A stretch of DNA of 64,000 nucleotides from Deltaproteobacteria bacterium. GTDB taxonomy: Bacteria > Myxococcota_A > UBA9160 > SZUA-336. Made by a program: the position numbers and the translations under genes. The stretch lies in the NCBI GenBank assembly GCA_029261925.1, contig JAJDAJ010000017.1, positions 1-64,000 of the forward strand, in the 5' to 3' direction. The notes under the pieces are model-generated. The model worked only from the letters and a program-made list of their open reading frames with translations. It did not search any database and was not told the origin of the DNA. Positions 35,112-43,998 of the stretch are shown in pieces; position 1 is the first letter of the stretch; every line of letters begins with the position of its first letter.

Positions 35112-36236
35112 ATGGTCTCGATGATCCGCGTCTCGACGCAGCGCAGGGCTTCCTTCGCGCTCGCGGCCGCGCTCTGTGCGCTGCTTGGCGCCTGCGACCG
35201 CGAGTCGCACGGCAGCCAGACCCGCGAGCCGCCGCCCGTCGCCGTGCAGATCGTGCGTGCCGATCCCGCCCCGCTGCCGCAGACCCTCACGGGCGTCGGC
35301 TCGCTGCGCAGCCCCCAGCGGGCGACGGTCGCGACGGAGATCGCTGCCAAGGTGGTCTCGTTCGACATCCCGGAGGGGCGCCAGGTGGCGGCCGGCCACG
35401 TCCTGGTGCGGCTCGACGACGTCGAGCACCGCGCCGCCACGCGGGTGGCGCGGGCGCGCCTGCGCCACGCCGACGAGCGGCTGCAGCGGCTCCGCTCGCT
35501 GCGCGGCGCCCAGGCCACCTCGGAGCAGGCGCTCGAGGACGCCCTCGTCGCGTTCGACGCGGCGCGGGGCGCGCTCGAGGAGGCCGAGAGCCGGCTCGCG
35601 CACACGGTGATCCGCGCGCCCTTCCGCGGCGTGCTCGGCCTGCGCCAGATCAACGTCGGGGAGTACCTGGAGCAGGGCGACGCGGTCGTCGAGATCACGC
35701 AGGTCGATCCGCTCGAGCTCGTCTTCGCCGTGCCCCAGCGGCACGCGTCGCGTCTGGCGCCCGGGCAGGTCGTGCTCGGCATGGCGGAGCTCTGCGGCGC
35801 GCGCTTCGAGGGCGAGGTGAGCGCGCTCGACCCCCAGATCGATCCCTCCACGCGCACGCTGCGCATCCTGGCGACCGTGCCCAACGACGCGGGCCAGCTG
35901 CTCCCCGGCATGTCGGTCCGGGTCCGGCTGCTGGTCGGGGAGATCCCGGACGCGCTCGTCGTACCGCAGGAGGCGGTGGTGCGCCAGGGCACCAAGCACC
36001 TGGTCTACGTGCTGGACTCCGACGATCGCGCCCACTCCCACGAGGTGCAGCTCGGGGAGTTCTTCGCCGACGGGGTGCACCTGCGCTCGGGCGTCGAGCC
36101 CGGTGCGCGCGTCGTCGTCGCCGGTCAGCAGAAGCTGCGCGCGCAGACGCGGACCGCGCCCCAGCCCTACGAGGCGCTCGACAACCCCAACCTCGACCTC
36201 GGGCGCTTCGGCCCGCTGGCCGGGTGCGAGCTCTGA
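35112..36236 (+). CDS. RND efflux periplasmic adaptor lipoprotein
   Basis: This is a 374-residue membrane-fusion protein. The lipobox LLGAC follows a short hydrophobic stretch (FALAAALCALLGAC), so the protein should be lipid-anchored in the periplasm. The barrel-sandwich half motif GRQVAAGHVLVRLDD, the coiled-coil hairpin (residues about 110-160) and the APFRGVLGLRQINVGEYL segment follow in order. The start is ATG 35112 or ATG 35121, both in frame. The permease follows with a three-base gap. By family this pair exports hydrophobic compounds or drugs with an outer-membrane channel encoded elsewhere. The neighbouring TetR operon suggests the cargo is related to the P450 substrate. Confidence 0.92.
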   Translation: MVSMIRVSTQRRASFALAAALCALLGACDRESHGSQTREPPPVAVQIVRADPAPLPQTLTGVGSLRSPQRATVATEIAAKVVSFDIPEGRQVAAGHVLVRLDDVEHRAATRVARARLRHADERLQRLRSLRGAQATSEQALEDALVAFDAARGALEEAESRLAHTVIRAPFRGVLGLRQINVGEYLEQGDAVVEITQVDPLELVFAVPQRHASRLAPGQVVLGMAELCGARFEGEVSALDPQIDPSTRTLRILATVPNDAGQLLPGMSVRVRLLVGEIPDALVVPQEAVVRQGTKHLVYVLDSDDRAHSHEVQLGEFFADGVHLRSGVEPGARVVVAGQQKLRAQTRTAPQPYEALDNPNLDLGRFGPLAGCEL

Positions 36237-36239
36237 GCC

Positions 36240-39200
36240 TTGCGCCTCTCGGAGCTGTCCATCGAGCGTCCGGTCCTGGCCACGGTGATGAGCCTGCTGA
36301 TCGTGGTCGCCGGCATCGCGGCGTTCCTCGGCCTGGCGGTTCGCGAGTATCCCGACATCGACGAGACGGTGGTCTCGGTGACGACGATGTACCACGGCGC
36401 CAGTCCGGAGACGGTCGAGACCACGATCACCGAGCCGCTGGAGCAGATCCTCAACAGCGTCGACGGCGTGAGGAGCCTGCGCTCGACCAGCGGCTTCGGC
36501 GTGAGCGCGATCGACCTCGAGTTCCTCGCCGGACGCGACATCGATCAGGCCTCCACCGACGTCGCGAACGCGGTGCAGAGGGTCCTCGGCGAGCTTCCCG
36601 CCGAGGCCGAGCACCCGATCATCCGCAAGCTCGGCGCACACAGCTACCCGTCGATGTGGCTGAACATCAGCAGCGAGAACTACTCGCCCCACGACCTGAC
36701 CGACCTGGTGGAGCGCGTGGTCAAGCCGCGCCTGCAGGTCCTGCCCGGCGTGGCGAACATCGAGATCGGCGGGGCGCGCCGCTACGCGATGCGCGTCTGG
36801 CTCGACCCGGCGCGCATGGCGGCCCACCGGGTCGACGCGCTCGACGTGCGGCGCGCCATCCACGAGAGCAACCTCCAGCTGCCCGCGGGCGAGCTGGAGG
36901 CGACGTCCCGCAAGTTCACGATCAACGCGAACGCGCGTCTCGAGGAGCCGGCCGAGTACGAGCGCATCGTGATCCGCAAGGAGAACGACGCCCTGGTGCG
37001 GATCTCCGACGTGGGCTGGGTGGAGCTGGGCTCGGAGAACTACCAGGCGATCACCCGCTACAGCGCCCGGCCGATCGTGGGGATCGGGGTGGCGCGCCAG
37101 TCGCGCGCGAACGAGCTTGCGGTGTCGCGGGCGGTGCGGGCGTCGCTGCCCGGGATCCGGCGAGCCCTTCCGGAGGACGTCGATCTCTTCGTGGCGCTCG
37201 ACCACACGCGCTTCGTCGAGGCCTCGCTGCTGGAGGCCCGCAACGCGCTGGGACTGGCCTTCATCGCGGTGCTGCTGGTCAACCTGTTCTTCCTGCGCTC
37301 GCTGCGCACGACGGCCATCACCGCGGTCGCCATCCCGGTCTCGCTGATCGGCGCGTTCGCCGCGATCCAGGTCCTCGGCTTCTCGATCAACCTGCTCACC
37401 CTTCTCGCGCTGATCCTCTCGGTGGGCCTGCTCGTGGACGATGCGATCGTGGTGCTCGAGAACGCGCACCGGCGCCAGGAGCTCGGCGAGTCGCCCCTGC
37501 GCGCCGCGCTCAACGGCAGCCGCGAGGTCGGGTTCGCCGTGCTCTCCACGACCGCGGCGATCGTGGCGGTGCTGGTCCCGCTCTCTCTGATGACGGGAGA
37601 GACCGGTCGCCTGTTCCGCGAGTTCGCGTTGACCCTGGCCGTCGCCCTCGCCATCTCGACGTTCGTCGCCCTGACGCTCGTCGCGATGCTCTGCTCGCGC
37701 TATCTCCGCCTGGAGAGCCCGCGAGGGCGCGTGGCGCGCACGATCGAGCGCGGCCTGACGTCCGCCCGCGACCGCTACGAGGCTGCCCTCGGCTGGTGTC
37801 TCACCCACCGGGGCGCGGTCGGCCTCGCGCTCCTGGTCATCCTGGGGGCGAACCTGCTGCTGCTGGCGCGGCTGCCCAGCGACTTCGTGCCGACGGAGGA
37901 CCGCGGCCAGGTGATGGTCTTCATCCGCGCCCCGGAGGGCGCGACCTCGTACTTCACGTTCGAGGCGCTGCGGCGCGTGGAGGAGGTGCTGCTCGAGGTT
38001 CCGGAGATCGAGGGCTTCTACGAGTCCATCGGCAGCACCTTCCACGGCCCCCCGAGCTCGAGCACCGGCGTGGCCTTCGGGCGTCTGAAGGACTGGCGCG
38101 AGCGCGACGTCTCGCAGCAGGAGCTGACCCGACGCCTGCAGGGGCAGCTGTGGAACATCCCGCACGCGGTCGTGGGTGCGGCGAACCTCCCGTCGCTGGG
38201 CGGCGGCGGCAACAAGCAGCTCGAGGTCGTCGTGACGAGCTCCGAGGCCAGCCTCGACGAGTTCGCCGCGGTCATGGCAGCGGCCCTGGCCCGGATCGAC
38301 CGGATTCCCGGCCTGGCGAACCTCGACAGCGACTTCCGGCTCGAGTACCCGATGCTGGACGTCGTCTTCGATCGCGAGCAGGCGGCCGACGTCGGCGTGC
38401 CGGTGTCCGCCGTCTCGGAGAGTCTCCGGCTGCTGGTCTCGCAGGGCAAGACCGACGAGTTCATCCTGCGCAACAAGCAGTACGACGTGGTGATGACGCT
38501 CGCCTCGCCGTTCCGCAGCGTGCCCGAGCACCTCGGCGAGATCCACGTGCGCTCGCGGGGCGACGCGATGGTTCCACTGTCGAGCCTGATCGAGGCCGTG
38601 CCGCGCATCGGCCCGCGCGTGCTCTACCACTACGACCTGCAGCGGGCCGCGAAGGTCGACGCCAACCTGATGCCCGACGCCACCCTGGGCGAGGTCCTGC
38701 CGCAGGTCGAGCAGGCGCTGGATGCGGTGCTTCCGGAGGGCTTCAGCGCCACCTTCAGCGGCATCTCGCGCGACTACGTGGAGTCGCAGGGCCAGCTCCT
38801 GACCACCTTCGCGATCGCGCTGCTGGTGGTCTTCCTGGTGCTCTCTGCGCAGTTCGAGAGCTTCCTCCACCCGCTCGCCGTGATGCTCGGCGTGCCCCTG
38901 GCGCTGCTCGGCGCCCTGCTCACGCTGTACCTGGCGGGAATGACGCTCAACCTCTACAGCGAGATCGGCATCATCCTGCTGGTCGGGCTGGTCACGAAGA
39001 ACTCGATCCTGCTCGTCGACTTCACGAACCAGGAGCGCGCCCGCGGCGTCGAGCTGATCGAGGCGGTGCGCGGTGCCGCGCGCGCACGCTTCCGCCCCAT
39101 CCTGATGACGACCTCGACGTCCATCCTCGGTGCTCTGCCCCTGGCGCTCGCCGTGGGTGCGGGAGCGGAGAGCCGGCGCCCGATCGGCGCCGCCGTCATC

Positions 39201-39335
39201 GGGGGCCTGCTCTTCTCCGCTGCCTTCACGCTCGTGCTCGTCCCCGTGGTCCACGTCTTCTTCATCCGCCTCGGGGAGCGCCTCGGCTGGAGCACCGTCC
39301 CGCCCGGAATCGAGCTGGACCAGCGTCCCGCTTGA
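36240..39335 (+). CDS. RND multidrug-type efflux permease (HAE1-like)
   Basis: The protein has 1031 residues and starts at TTG 36240, three bases after the adaptor stop. It has the RND layout: N-terminal SIERPVLATVMSLL helix, a first periplasmic loop (residues about 40-330), the TM4 Asp pair in LLVDDAIVVLENAHRR, and a second half that repeats these features (GLVTKNSILLVDF). The TM4 Asp pair marks the proton path. The type is HAE1-like (hydrophobe/amphiphile) rather than heavy-metal-specific. No outer-membrane factor gene follows, so a channel must be shared. It is probably co-regulated with the adaptor. Confidence 0.95.
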   Translation: MRLSELSIERPVLATVMSLLIVVAGIAAFLGLAVREYPDIDETVVSVTTMYHGASPETVETTITEPLEQILNSVDGVRSLRSTSGFGVSAIDLEFLAGRDIDQASTDVANAVQRVLGELPAEAEHPIIRKLGAHSYPSMWLNISSENYSPHDLTDLVERVVKPRLQVLPGVANIEIGGARRYAMRVWLDPARMAAHRVDALDVRRAIHESNLQLPAGELEATSRKFTINANARLEEPAEYERIVIRKENDALVRISDVGWVELGSENYQAITRYSARPIVGIGVARQSRANELAVSRAVRASLPGIRRALPEDVDLFVALDHTRFVEASLLEARNALGLAFIAVLLVNLFFLRSLRTTAITAVAIPVSLIGAFAAIQVLGFSINLLTLLALILSVGLLVDDAIVVLENAHRRQELGESPLRAALNGSREVGFAVLSTTAAIVAVLVPLSLMTGETGRLFREFALTLAVALAISTFVALTLVAMLCSRYLRLESPRGRVARTIERGLTSARDRYEAALGWCLTHRGAVGLALLVILGANLLLLARLPSDFVPTEDRGQVMVFIRAPEGATSYFTFEALRRVEEVLLEVPEIEGFYESIGSTFHGPPSSSTGVAFGRLKDWRERDVSQQELTRRLQGQLWNIPHAVVGAANLPSLGGGGNKQLEVVVTSSEASLDEFAAVMAAALARIDRIPGLANLDSDFRLEYPMLDVVFDREQAADVGVPVSAVSESLRLLVSQGKTDEFILRNKQYDVVMTLASPFRSVPEHLGEIHVRSRGDAMVPLSSLIEAVPRIGPRVLYHYDLQRAAKVDANLMPDATLGEVLPQVEQALDAVLPEGFSATFSGISRDYVESQGQLLTTFAIALLVVFLVLSAQFESFLHPLAVMLGVPLALLGALLTLYLAGMTLNLYSEIGIILLVGLVTKNSILLVDFTNQERARGVELIEAVRGAARARFRPILMTTSTSILGALPLALAVGAGAESRRPIGAAVIGGLLFSAAFTLVLVPVVHVFFIRLGERLGWSTVPPGIELDQRPA

Positions 39336-39396
39336 GCGGCCCTGGAGCGCCGCGGTCCAGGATCGGCGTGGTACGTTCCGGGGCAGGAGGAACCCG

Positions 39397-40791
39397 ATGC
39401 GATTCGACTTCTCATGTGCCCCCGAGGTTCGCGAGATCCGGGAGCGGATCGACCATCCGATCGTCGACGGCGACGGGCACCTGATCGAGGTGATCCCGCT
39501 GGTGATCGACTTCATCCGCGAGGAGGCCGGGCCGCGCGTCGCCGACGGCTTCGAGAGGCTGGTCGCGTCGCGCGATCCCCGCGAGCGCAACGTGGGTGGT
39601 GCCCGTGTCTTCTGGTCCCTTCCCGAGGAGAACACGCTCGACCGCATGACGGCGACCCTCCCGCAGCTCCTGTACCGGAGGCTGGACGAGATCGGGCTGG
39701 ACTTCGCCCTGCTCTATCCGAGCCTGGGGCTGCCTCTGTTCTCTCTGCCCGACGCCGAGGTGCGTCAGGCGGCCGCGCGGGCGTGCAACCGCTACTACGC
39801 CGAGGTCTTCAGCGGCTATCGGGACCGCCTCGAGCCGGTCGCGGTGATCCCGCTGTTCTCCCCGCAGGAGGCGCTCGACGAGCTCGAGCACGCGGTCGTC
39901 GAGCGCGGATTGAAGGCGATCGTGATGGGCGGCGTGGTTCCGCGGCCCGCTGGCGAGGGAGGTCGCGAGGCGGCCTGGCTGGACACCATCGGGTTCGGCA
40001 GCGCCCACGACTACGACCCGGTCTGGGCCCGGTGCGTCGAGCTGGGCGTGGTCCCCGCCTTTCACGGCGTCGGCTATGGCTGGGGCACGCGCTCGTCGAG
40101 CGAGAACTACGTCTACAACCATCTGGGCAACTTCGCGGCTGGCCAGGAGGCGGCTTGCCGGGCCCTGTTCATGGGCGGGGTGCCGCGGCGCTTTCCCGAG
40201 CTGCGCTTCAGCTTCCTCGAGGGCGGCGTGACCTGGGCCGCCCAGCTCTATGCCGACATCCTCGGCCACTTCGAGAAACGCAACCGCGACACGGTCGGAG
40301 CCTTCGACCCGTGCCGTTTCGACCTGGACCTGTGTAACGAGCTCCTCGACGCGTTCGCGACCGGCCCCATCGCGCGCTGTCGGGACCGGTACCAGGCGGA
40401 CGCCGCCCACGCGAAGCAGCTGGTCGACCCCGACTTCGACGACTTCGCACTGTCGGGGGTGAAGAGACCCGAGGACATCGTCGACGTCTTCACACGCCAG
40501 TTCTACTTCGGCTGCGAGGCGGATGACCCGATGAACGCGATCGGCTTCGACGAGCGTATCCTGCCCCACGGCGTGCGCATGAACGCGGTCTTCGCCTCCG
40601 ACATCGGCCACTGGGACGTGCCCGTGATGCGCGACGTGCTGCCCGAGGCCTGGGAGCTGGTCGAGAAGGGCCACATCGACGAGGCGGCCTTCCGGGACTT
40701 CACCTGCGGCAATGTCGTGCGGATGTTGACCTCGATGAATCCCGACTTCTTCGAGGGCACCCCGCTCAGCGACCTGCCGCGCTCCCTCTAG
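39397..40791 (+). CDS. Amidohydrolase-family TIM-barrel metal-dependent hydrolase or decarboxylase
   Basis: This 464-residue protein resembles the other amidohydrolase_2 proteins here but is longer. The metal motif is in VDGDGH near the N-terminus, and ASDIGHWDVP is the C-terminal conserved segment. Between these lie a GVGYGWGTRSSSENY region and an insertion (CRFDLDLCNELLDAF). A clear GGCAGGAGG precedes ATG 39397. It is the third gene after the RND adaptor on the plus strand, with 61 bp to the permease, so it might be expressed from the same promoter. Exact substrate unknown. It is one of four homologues. Confidence 0.85.
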   Translation: MRFDFSCAPEVREIRERIDHPIVDGDGHLIEVIPLVIDFIREEAGPRVADGFERLVASRDPRERNVGGARVFWSLPEENTLDRMTATLPQLLYRRLDEIGLDFALLYPSLGLPLFSLPDAEVRQAAARACNRYYAEVFSGYRDRLEPVAVIPLFSPQEALDELEHAVVERGLKAIVMGGVVPRPAGEGGREAAWLDTIGFGSAHDYDPVWARCVELGVVPAFHGVGYGWGTRSSSENYVYNHLGNFAAGQEAACRALFMGGVPRRFPELRFSFLEGGVTWAAQLYADILGHFEKRNRDTVGAFDPCRFDLDLCNELLDAFATGPIARCRDRYQADAAHAKQLVDPDFDDFALSGVKRPEDIVDVFTRQFYFGCEADDPMNAIGFDERILPHGVRMNAVFASDIGHWDVPVMRDVLPEAWELVEKGHIDEAAFRDFTCGNVVRMLTSMNPDFFEGTPLSDLPRSL

Positions 40792-40840
40792 ACTTCTCGC
40801 CGGTCAGGGACCCGCAGATGCGCGCGCGCTGGATTCGAGC

Positions 40841-41590
40841 TTGAGCACGCCAGTGCTCCACGTATTCGCGATCTCGCACTACTGCGAGAAGGCGCGCTGG
40901 GCGCTGGATGCTCTGGGCGTGGACCACGAGCTCCGGCATCTGCCTCCCGGGTCCCACGTGCAAACAGCGAAGGATCTCGGGGCGCCCGGCTCCTCGCTCC
41001 CGCTGCTCGTCACGGAGGAGCGCGTGGTCCAGGGCTCCGGTGCAATCATCGACTGGGCAGAGTCCTCGTTGGCAGATCGCTCGAGGCGCCTGACCCCCGA
41101 GTCCGCGCTCGAAGAGGAGTGTCGTTCGCTCGAGCAGCGCCTCGACAGTGTCGCCGGGGTGCACGTTCGCCGCTACTACTACTCCGAGGCTCTCGTCGAG
41201 CATTCTGACAGCGTGCGGCCGATCTTCACGCGCGATCTCGCGCCCCCGGAGCGTCGCTCCCTCGAGGAGAACTGGGGACGGGTACGTCAGCTGATGATGG
41301 GCGCGATGGACCTGGGGACCGAGCAGGGGCAGCAGTCGCGGTGTGTCGTCGAGGCCGAGCTCGACTGGCTGGACGGGTTGCTGAGCGACGGTCGGCGCTT
41401 CCTGCTGGGCGATGGCTTCTCTCGCGCCGACCTCAGCGCCGCCAGCTTGCTGGCGCCCCTGGCGCTACCCAGGGAGCACCCGACGTACGGAGTGCTCGCC
41501 GTCCCGCCCCGGGCACGCGCCGACCTGGCGCTGTGGGGCGAGCGCCCGACGCTGGCATGGGTGCGCCGGATCTATCGCGATCACCGTTGA
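40841..41590 (+). CDS. GST-like thioredoxin-fold protein
   Basis: This 249-residue protein begins with a thioredoxin-like fold, with Cys15 in SHYCEKARW at the active site position. A Ser-Gly motif GSGAIIDWAE and a helical C-terminus (GFSRADLSAASLL) match the GST superfamily. The start is uncertain: TTG 40841 is the longest in-frame start and no clear ribosome-binding site is visible. GTG 40853 also works. An upstream ATG at 40818 is out of frame. It could be a Cys-type (omega or beta-like) GST acting as a reductase or dehalogenase. It ends 27 bp from the convergent SnoaL gene. Confidence 0.78.
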   Translation: MSTPVLHVFAISHYCEKARWALDALGVDHELRHLPPGSHVQTAKDLGAPGSSLPLLVTEERVVQGSGAIIDWAESSLADRSRRLTPESALEEECRSLEQRLDSVAGVHVRRYYYSEALVEHSDSVRPIFTRDLAPPERRSLEENWGRVRQLMMGAMDLGTEQGQQSRCVVEAELDWLDGLLSDGRRFLLGDGFSRADLSAASLLAPLALPREHPTYGVLAVPPRARADLALWGERPTLAWVRRIYRDHR

Positions 41591-41617
41591 TCACGGTGCG
41601 CTCCGGTCAGGTCGGGG

Positions 41618-42184
41618 TCACTCCTGCTCGCCGGGGGCTGCCGGAAGCTGCGCCTGCCGGAGATTGACGAGCGGACGTCTGTAGGAGGGATCCTCGCGGC
41701 TGCGTGAGGGCGCGCCGTTGCCGTGGATGTCCGCCAGGTCGGCGTAGGGAAGCGGCAGGCTGGGGACCATCCCGGACCACTCGATGGCATTGGTCCGGAA
41801 GGCGATCCGCCACTCGCCGTCGCGCCTCTCCAGCCTGTCCAGATAGCGCCCGCCCGCGATCCAGTTGGTCGCGTCGCGATTGCGCCCGACGAACAGGTAG
41901 TAGAGCTCGGTGTGGGCCGTGTCGCCCTCGATGTCGCAGGTGAGATTGAGCAGGTTGTGATGCGTGGCCACCTGCCCCTTCTCGTGCAGCTCGCGAGCCC
42001 AGTCGTAGAGCTCATCCGGGCCGCCGACGTAGCCGCCGGCGGCGATCACCGCATCGGGGTGGAACGCGCCGACGAAGAGCTCGCGGTCGAAACGGTCCAT
42101 GCCGCGGCTGAAGCGCGTGAGGCAGTCGGCGATGTCCTGCCGGTCGAGCAGCTCATCCAGCCTGGCCAGGCGCTCATCTGCCAT
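41618..42184 (-). CDS. SnoaL-like (NTF2-fold) protein
   Basis: This 188-residue protein has a SnoaL_4-like beginning: LDELLDRQDIADCLTRFSRGMDRFD, then ELFVGAFHPDAVIAAGGYVG. The typical HHNLLNLTCDIEGD strand and FRTNAIEWSG follow. Such proteins include dehydratases and cyclases of the scytalone-dehydratase-like kind, and also non-catalytic partners. The ATG at 42184 starts the conserved region and a longer frame adds only Arg-rich sequence. It lies downstream of the SDR (42336-43097) on the same strand. With 151 bp between, co-transcription is possible. Its substrate is unknown. Confidence 0.78.
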   Translation of the reverse strand: MADERLARLDELLDRQDIADCLTRFSRGMDRFDRELFVGAFHPDAVIAAGGYVGGPDELYDWARELHEKGQVATHHNLLNLTCDIEGDTAHTELYYLFVGRNRDATNWIAGGRYLDRLERRDGEWRIAFRTNAIEWSGMVPSLPLPYADLADIHGNGAPSRSREDPSYRRPLVNLRQAQLPAAPGEQE

Positions 42185-42335
42185 CGTTGGACTCCCGTAT
42201 CGGCGTCTCGGCTTCCGGACTCGCGGTGAACGTACCACGCAGTCGCGGCAGCTCGCTGACCCCGGGAGTCCCCGGAAGGGCGCATCTCCGTGCAGCTTCG
42301 CCGTCCACGGGCCCGGACTGGCCCGGCGCGGCGCG

Positions 42336-43097
42336 TCACATGTAGATGCCGCCGCCGACGCCCACGACCTGCCCGGTCACGTAGCTCGCCTCCTCGGAGG
42401 CCAGGTGGGAGACCGTCGCGGCGATGTCCTCGGGCTGGCCGGGGCGCCGGACCGGAAGCTGCGAGGTGAGGGTCTCGGTGTCCGCGGGGAGATTGCCCGC
42501 GGCTGCAGAGCGCTTCAGCATCGGGGTGACGATCATGCCCGGCGCGACCGCGTTCACCGTGATCCCGTCGGGTCCGAGCTCGTGTGCCAGGGACTTGGTG
42601 AACCCGATGAGCGCTGCCTTCGATGACGCGTAGTGAACCATCATGGCCGTGCCGGATTGCGCGCTGCACGAGCTGATGCACACGATCCGGCCCCAGGCGG
42701 CGGCCCGCATGTCGTCGACCACCGCCTGCGTGCAGCTGAATGCCCCGCGCACGTTGACCGCGTAGATCCGCTCCCAGGTCTCCTCGCGGATCCCGGAGAA
42801 GGGCTCGAACGCCTCGATGCCCGCGTTGTTCACCAGCACGTGCACGGGCCCCAGCGTCTCGTGTACCCGGGCCACGGCCGCGTCGACCTGGGCGCGCTGC
42901 GAGACGTCGGCCACGCAGGCCAGGGCCCCGTCACCGATCTCGCTGGCGGCCTTCTCGACCGCATCGCCGTCGACGTCGAGCAGTGCCAGCCTCGCGCCGT
43001 CCCTCGCGAGCCGGCGGGCGATCGCAAGCCCGATTCCCGAGCCGGCCCCCGTCACGAGCGCGCAGCGGCCCGACAGATCCCGTGCTTCCTGGGTCAT
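42336..43097 (-). CDS. Short-chain dehydrogenase/reductase
   Basis: This is a 253-residue classical SDR with TGAGSGIG at 16-23, Asp41 after strand 2 (NAD preference), NNAG at 90-93, Ser142/143, and Tyr156 with Lys160 (YASSK). It ends VVGVGGGIYM. It follows the GST-like gene at 43139-43924 on the minus strand (41-bp gap) and precedes the SnoaL gene, so the three may be one operon. It could act as an alcohol dehydrogenase or 3-oxoacyl reductase in catabolism. Confidence 0.9.
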   Translation of the reverse strand: MTQEARDLSGRCALVTGAGSGIGLAIARRLARDGARLALLDVDGDAVEKAASEIGDGALACVADVSQRAQVDAAVARVHETLGPVHVLVNNAGIEAFEPFSGIREETWERIYAVNVRGAFSCTQAVVDDMRAAAWGRIVCISSCSAQSGTAMMVHYASSKAALIGFTKSLAHELGPDGITVNAVAPGMIVTPMLKRSAAAGNLPADTETLTSQLPVRRPGQPEDIAATVSHLASEEASYVTGQVVGVGGGIYM

Positions 43098-43138
43098 GAT
43101 CGACGCTCCCTTCGTCCGGGCCGCTCTGCCGTCGCGGT

Positions 43139-43924
43139 CTAGAGATCCACCGGCAGCTCGAGGTGGTCGTGATAGATGCGGTCGCGGTGCTCGAGCAGGA
43201 TCGGATCCAGGGCGTCGCGCACGACCGGATCGGTCACCGTGTAGATCTGCCGGGAGTAGTCCGGCATCGGGCAGAGATCGGGCGGCAGGGGCTCGAGCAT
43301 GGCCGCGAAGACCGCCCAGTAGATGTCCACCGCCGAGAGCGCGTCGCCCAGCAGGTAGGCAGAGCCCTCCTCGCGCCGTGCGCGCAGGCGGCTGGCCAGC
43401 ATGCGCACGATCTCCGCGACCCGGGCCGGGGCCCGCTCCGCGGCGTCGGCGTCGTAGCCGTACTTCTCCCGGAGCCGCGCCGTCATCTCGGCCAGGGGCA
43501 GGCCGCCCACGGCCTCCGGCGCGTCCTCGGGTCCGTGCAGCATCATCAAACGCCGGTTCCAGCCGAAGCCGTCCTCGCCGCAGATCTCGTGGGACAGGCC
43601 GAAGAGCAGCGCTCGCTCGTCGGGGTCCCGGGGGATCAGGCGCGGCTCCGGCGCCAGGCGCTCGGCCTGGAGCAGGATCCCGGCCCAGCTGCTGCGCGGG
43701 CGCTGCTTGCCGTGGATCGTGACCGGTGCGCCGGTCTGTCCCGTCCAGCGCTCCAGCTCCGCGTTGGGCATGCCCGAGTACTGCGCCACCCGGGTGAACG
43801 GGATTCCCTTCACGTGCAGGATGCCCCTGGCGGCCTCGCCCCAGGGACCGGCGAAGCCCCGGCTCAGCACCAGCCGCATGCCGGGCAGCTCGATCGCGTC
43901 CTCGACTTCCACCCAGGTCCCCAT
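43139..43924 (-). CDS. GST-like protein
   Basis: The protein has 261 residues. The N-terminus (LVLSRGFAGPWGEAARGIL and HVKGIPFTRVAQYSG) looks like a GST thioredoxin fold without an obvious catalytic Cys. The C-terminal half is helical (RVAEIVRMLASRL, YLLGDALSAVDIYWAVFAAM). TGAPVTIHGKQRP holds the likely cis-Pro. ATG 43924 is preferred over an upstream in-frame start. It may bind glutathione and cleave or isomerise a substrate. It is divergent from the SDR at 43999 and followed by another SDR on its own strand. Confidence 0.72.
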   Translation of the reverse strand: MGTWVEVEDAIELPGMRLVLSRGFAGPWGEAARGILHVKGIPFTRVAQYSGMPNAELERWTGQTGAPVTIHGKQRPRSSWAGILLQAERLAPEPRLIPRDPDERALLFGLSHEICGEDGFGWNRRLMMLHGPEDAPEAVGGLPLAEMTARLREKYGYDADAAERAPARVAEIVRMLASRLRARREEGSAYLLGDALSAVDIYWAVFAAMLEPLPPDLCPMPDYSRQIYTVTDPVVRDALDPILLEHRDRIYHDHLELPVDL

Positions 43925-43998
43925 GGACCCCAGCCTACACCGGGATCGAACGACGTGGGGCCGCGCTATGCTTGCCGGCAGATTCACGGGAGGCTGCT

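Noticed and set aside
35072-39484. A 1470-codon plus-strand frame overlapping the RND pump
   Set aside because: It is an Arg/Ala-rich shadow in a different frame of the adaptor and permease genes.
34428-39647. A 1739-codon minus-strand frame joined to the TetR gene
   Set aside because: Only the last 209 codons are TetR-like. The rest is the antisense of the RND adaptor and permease.
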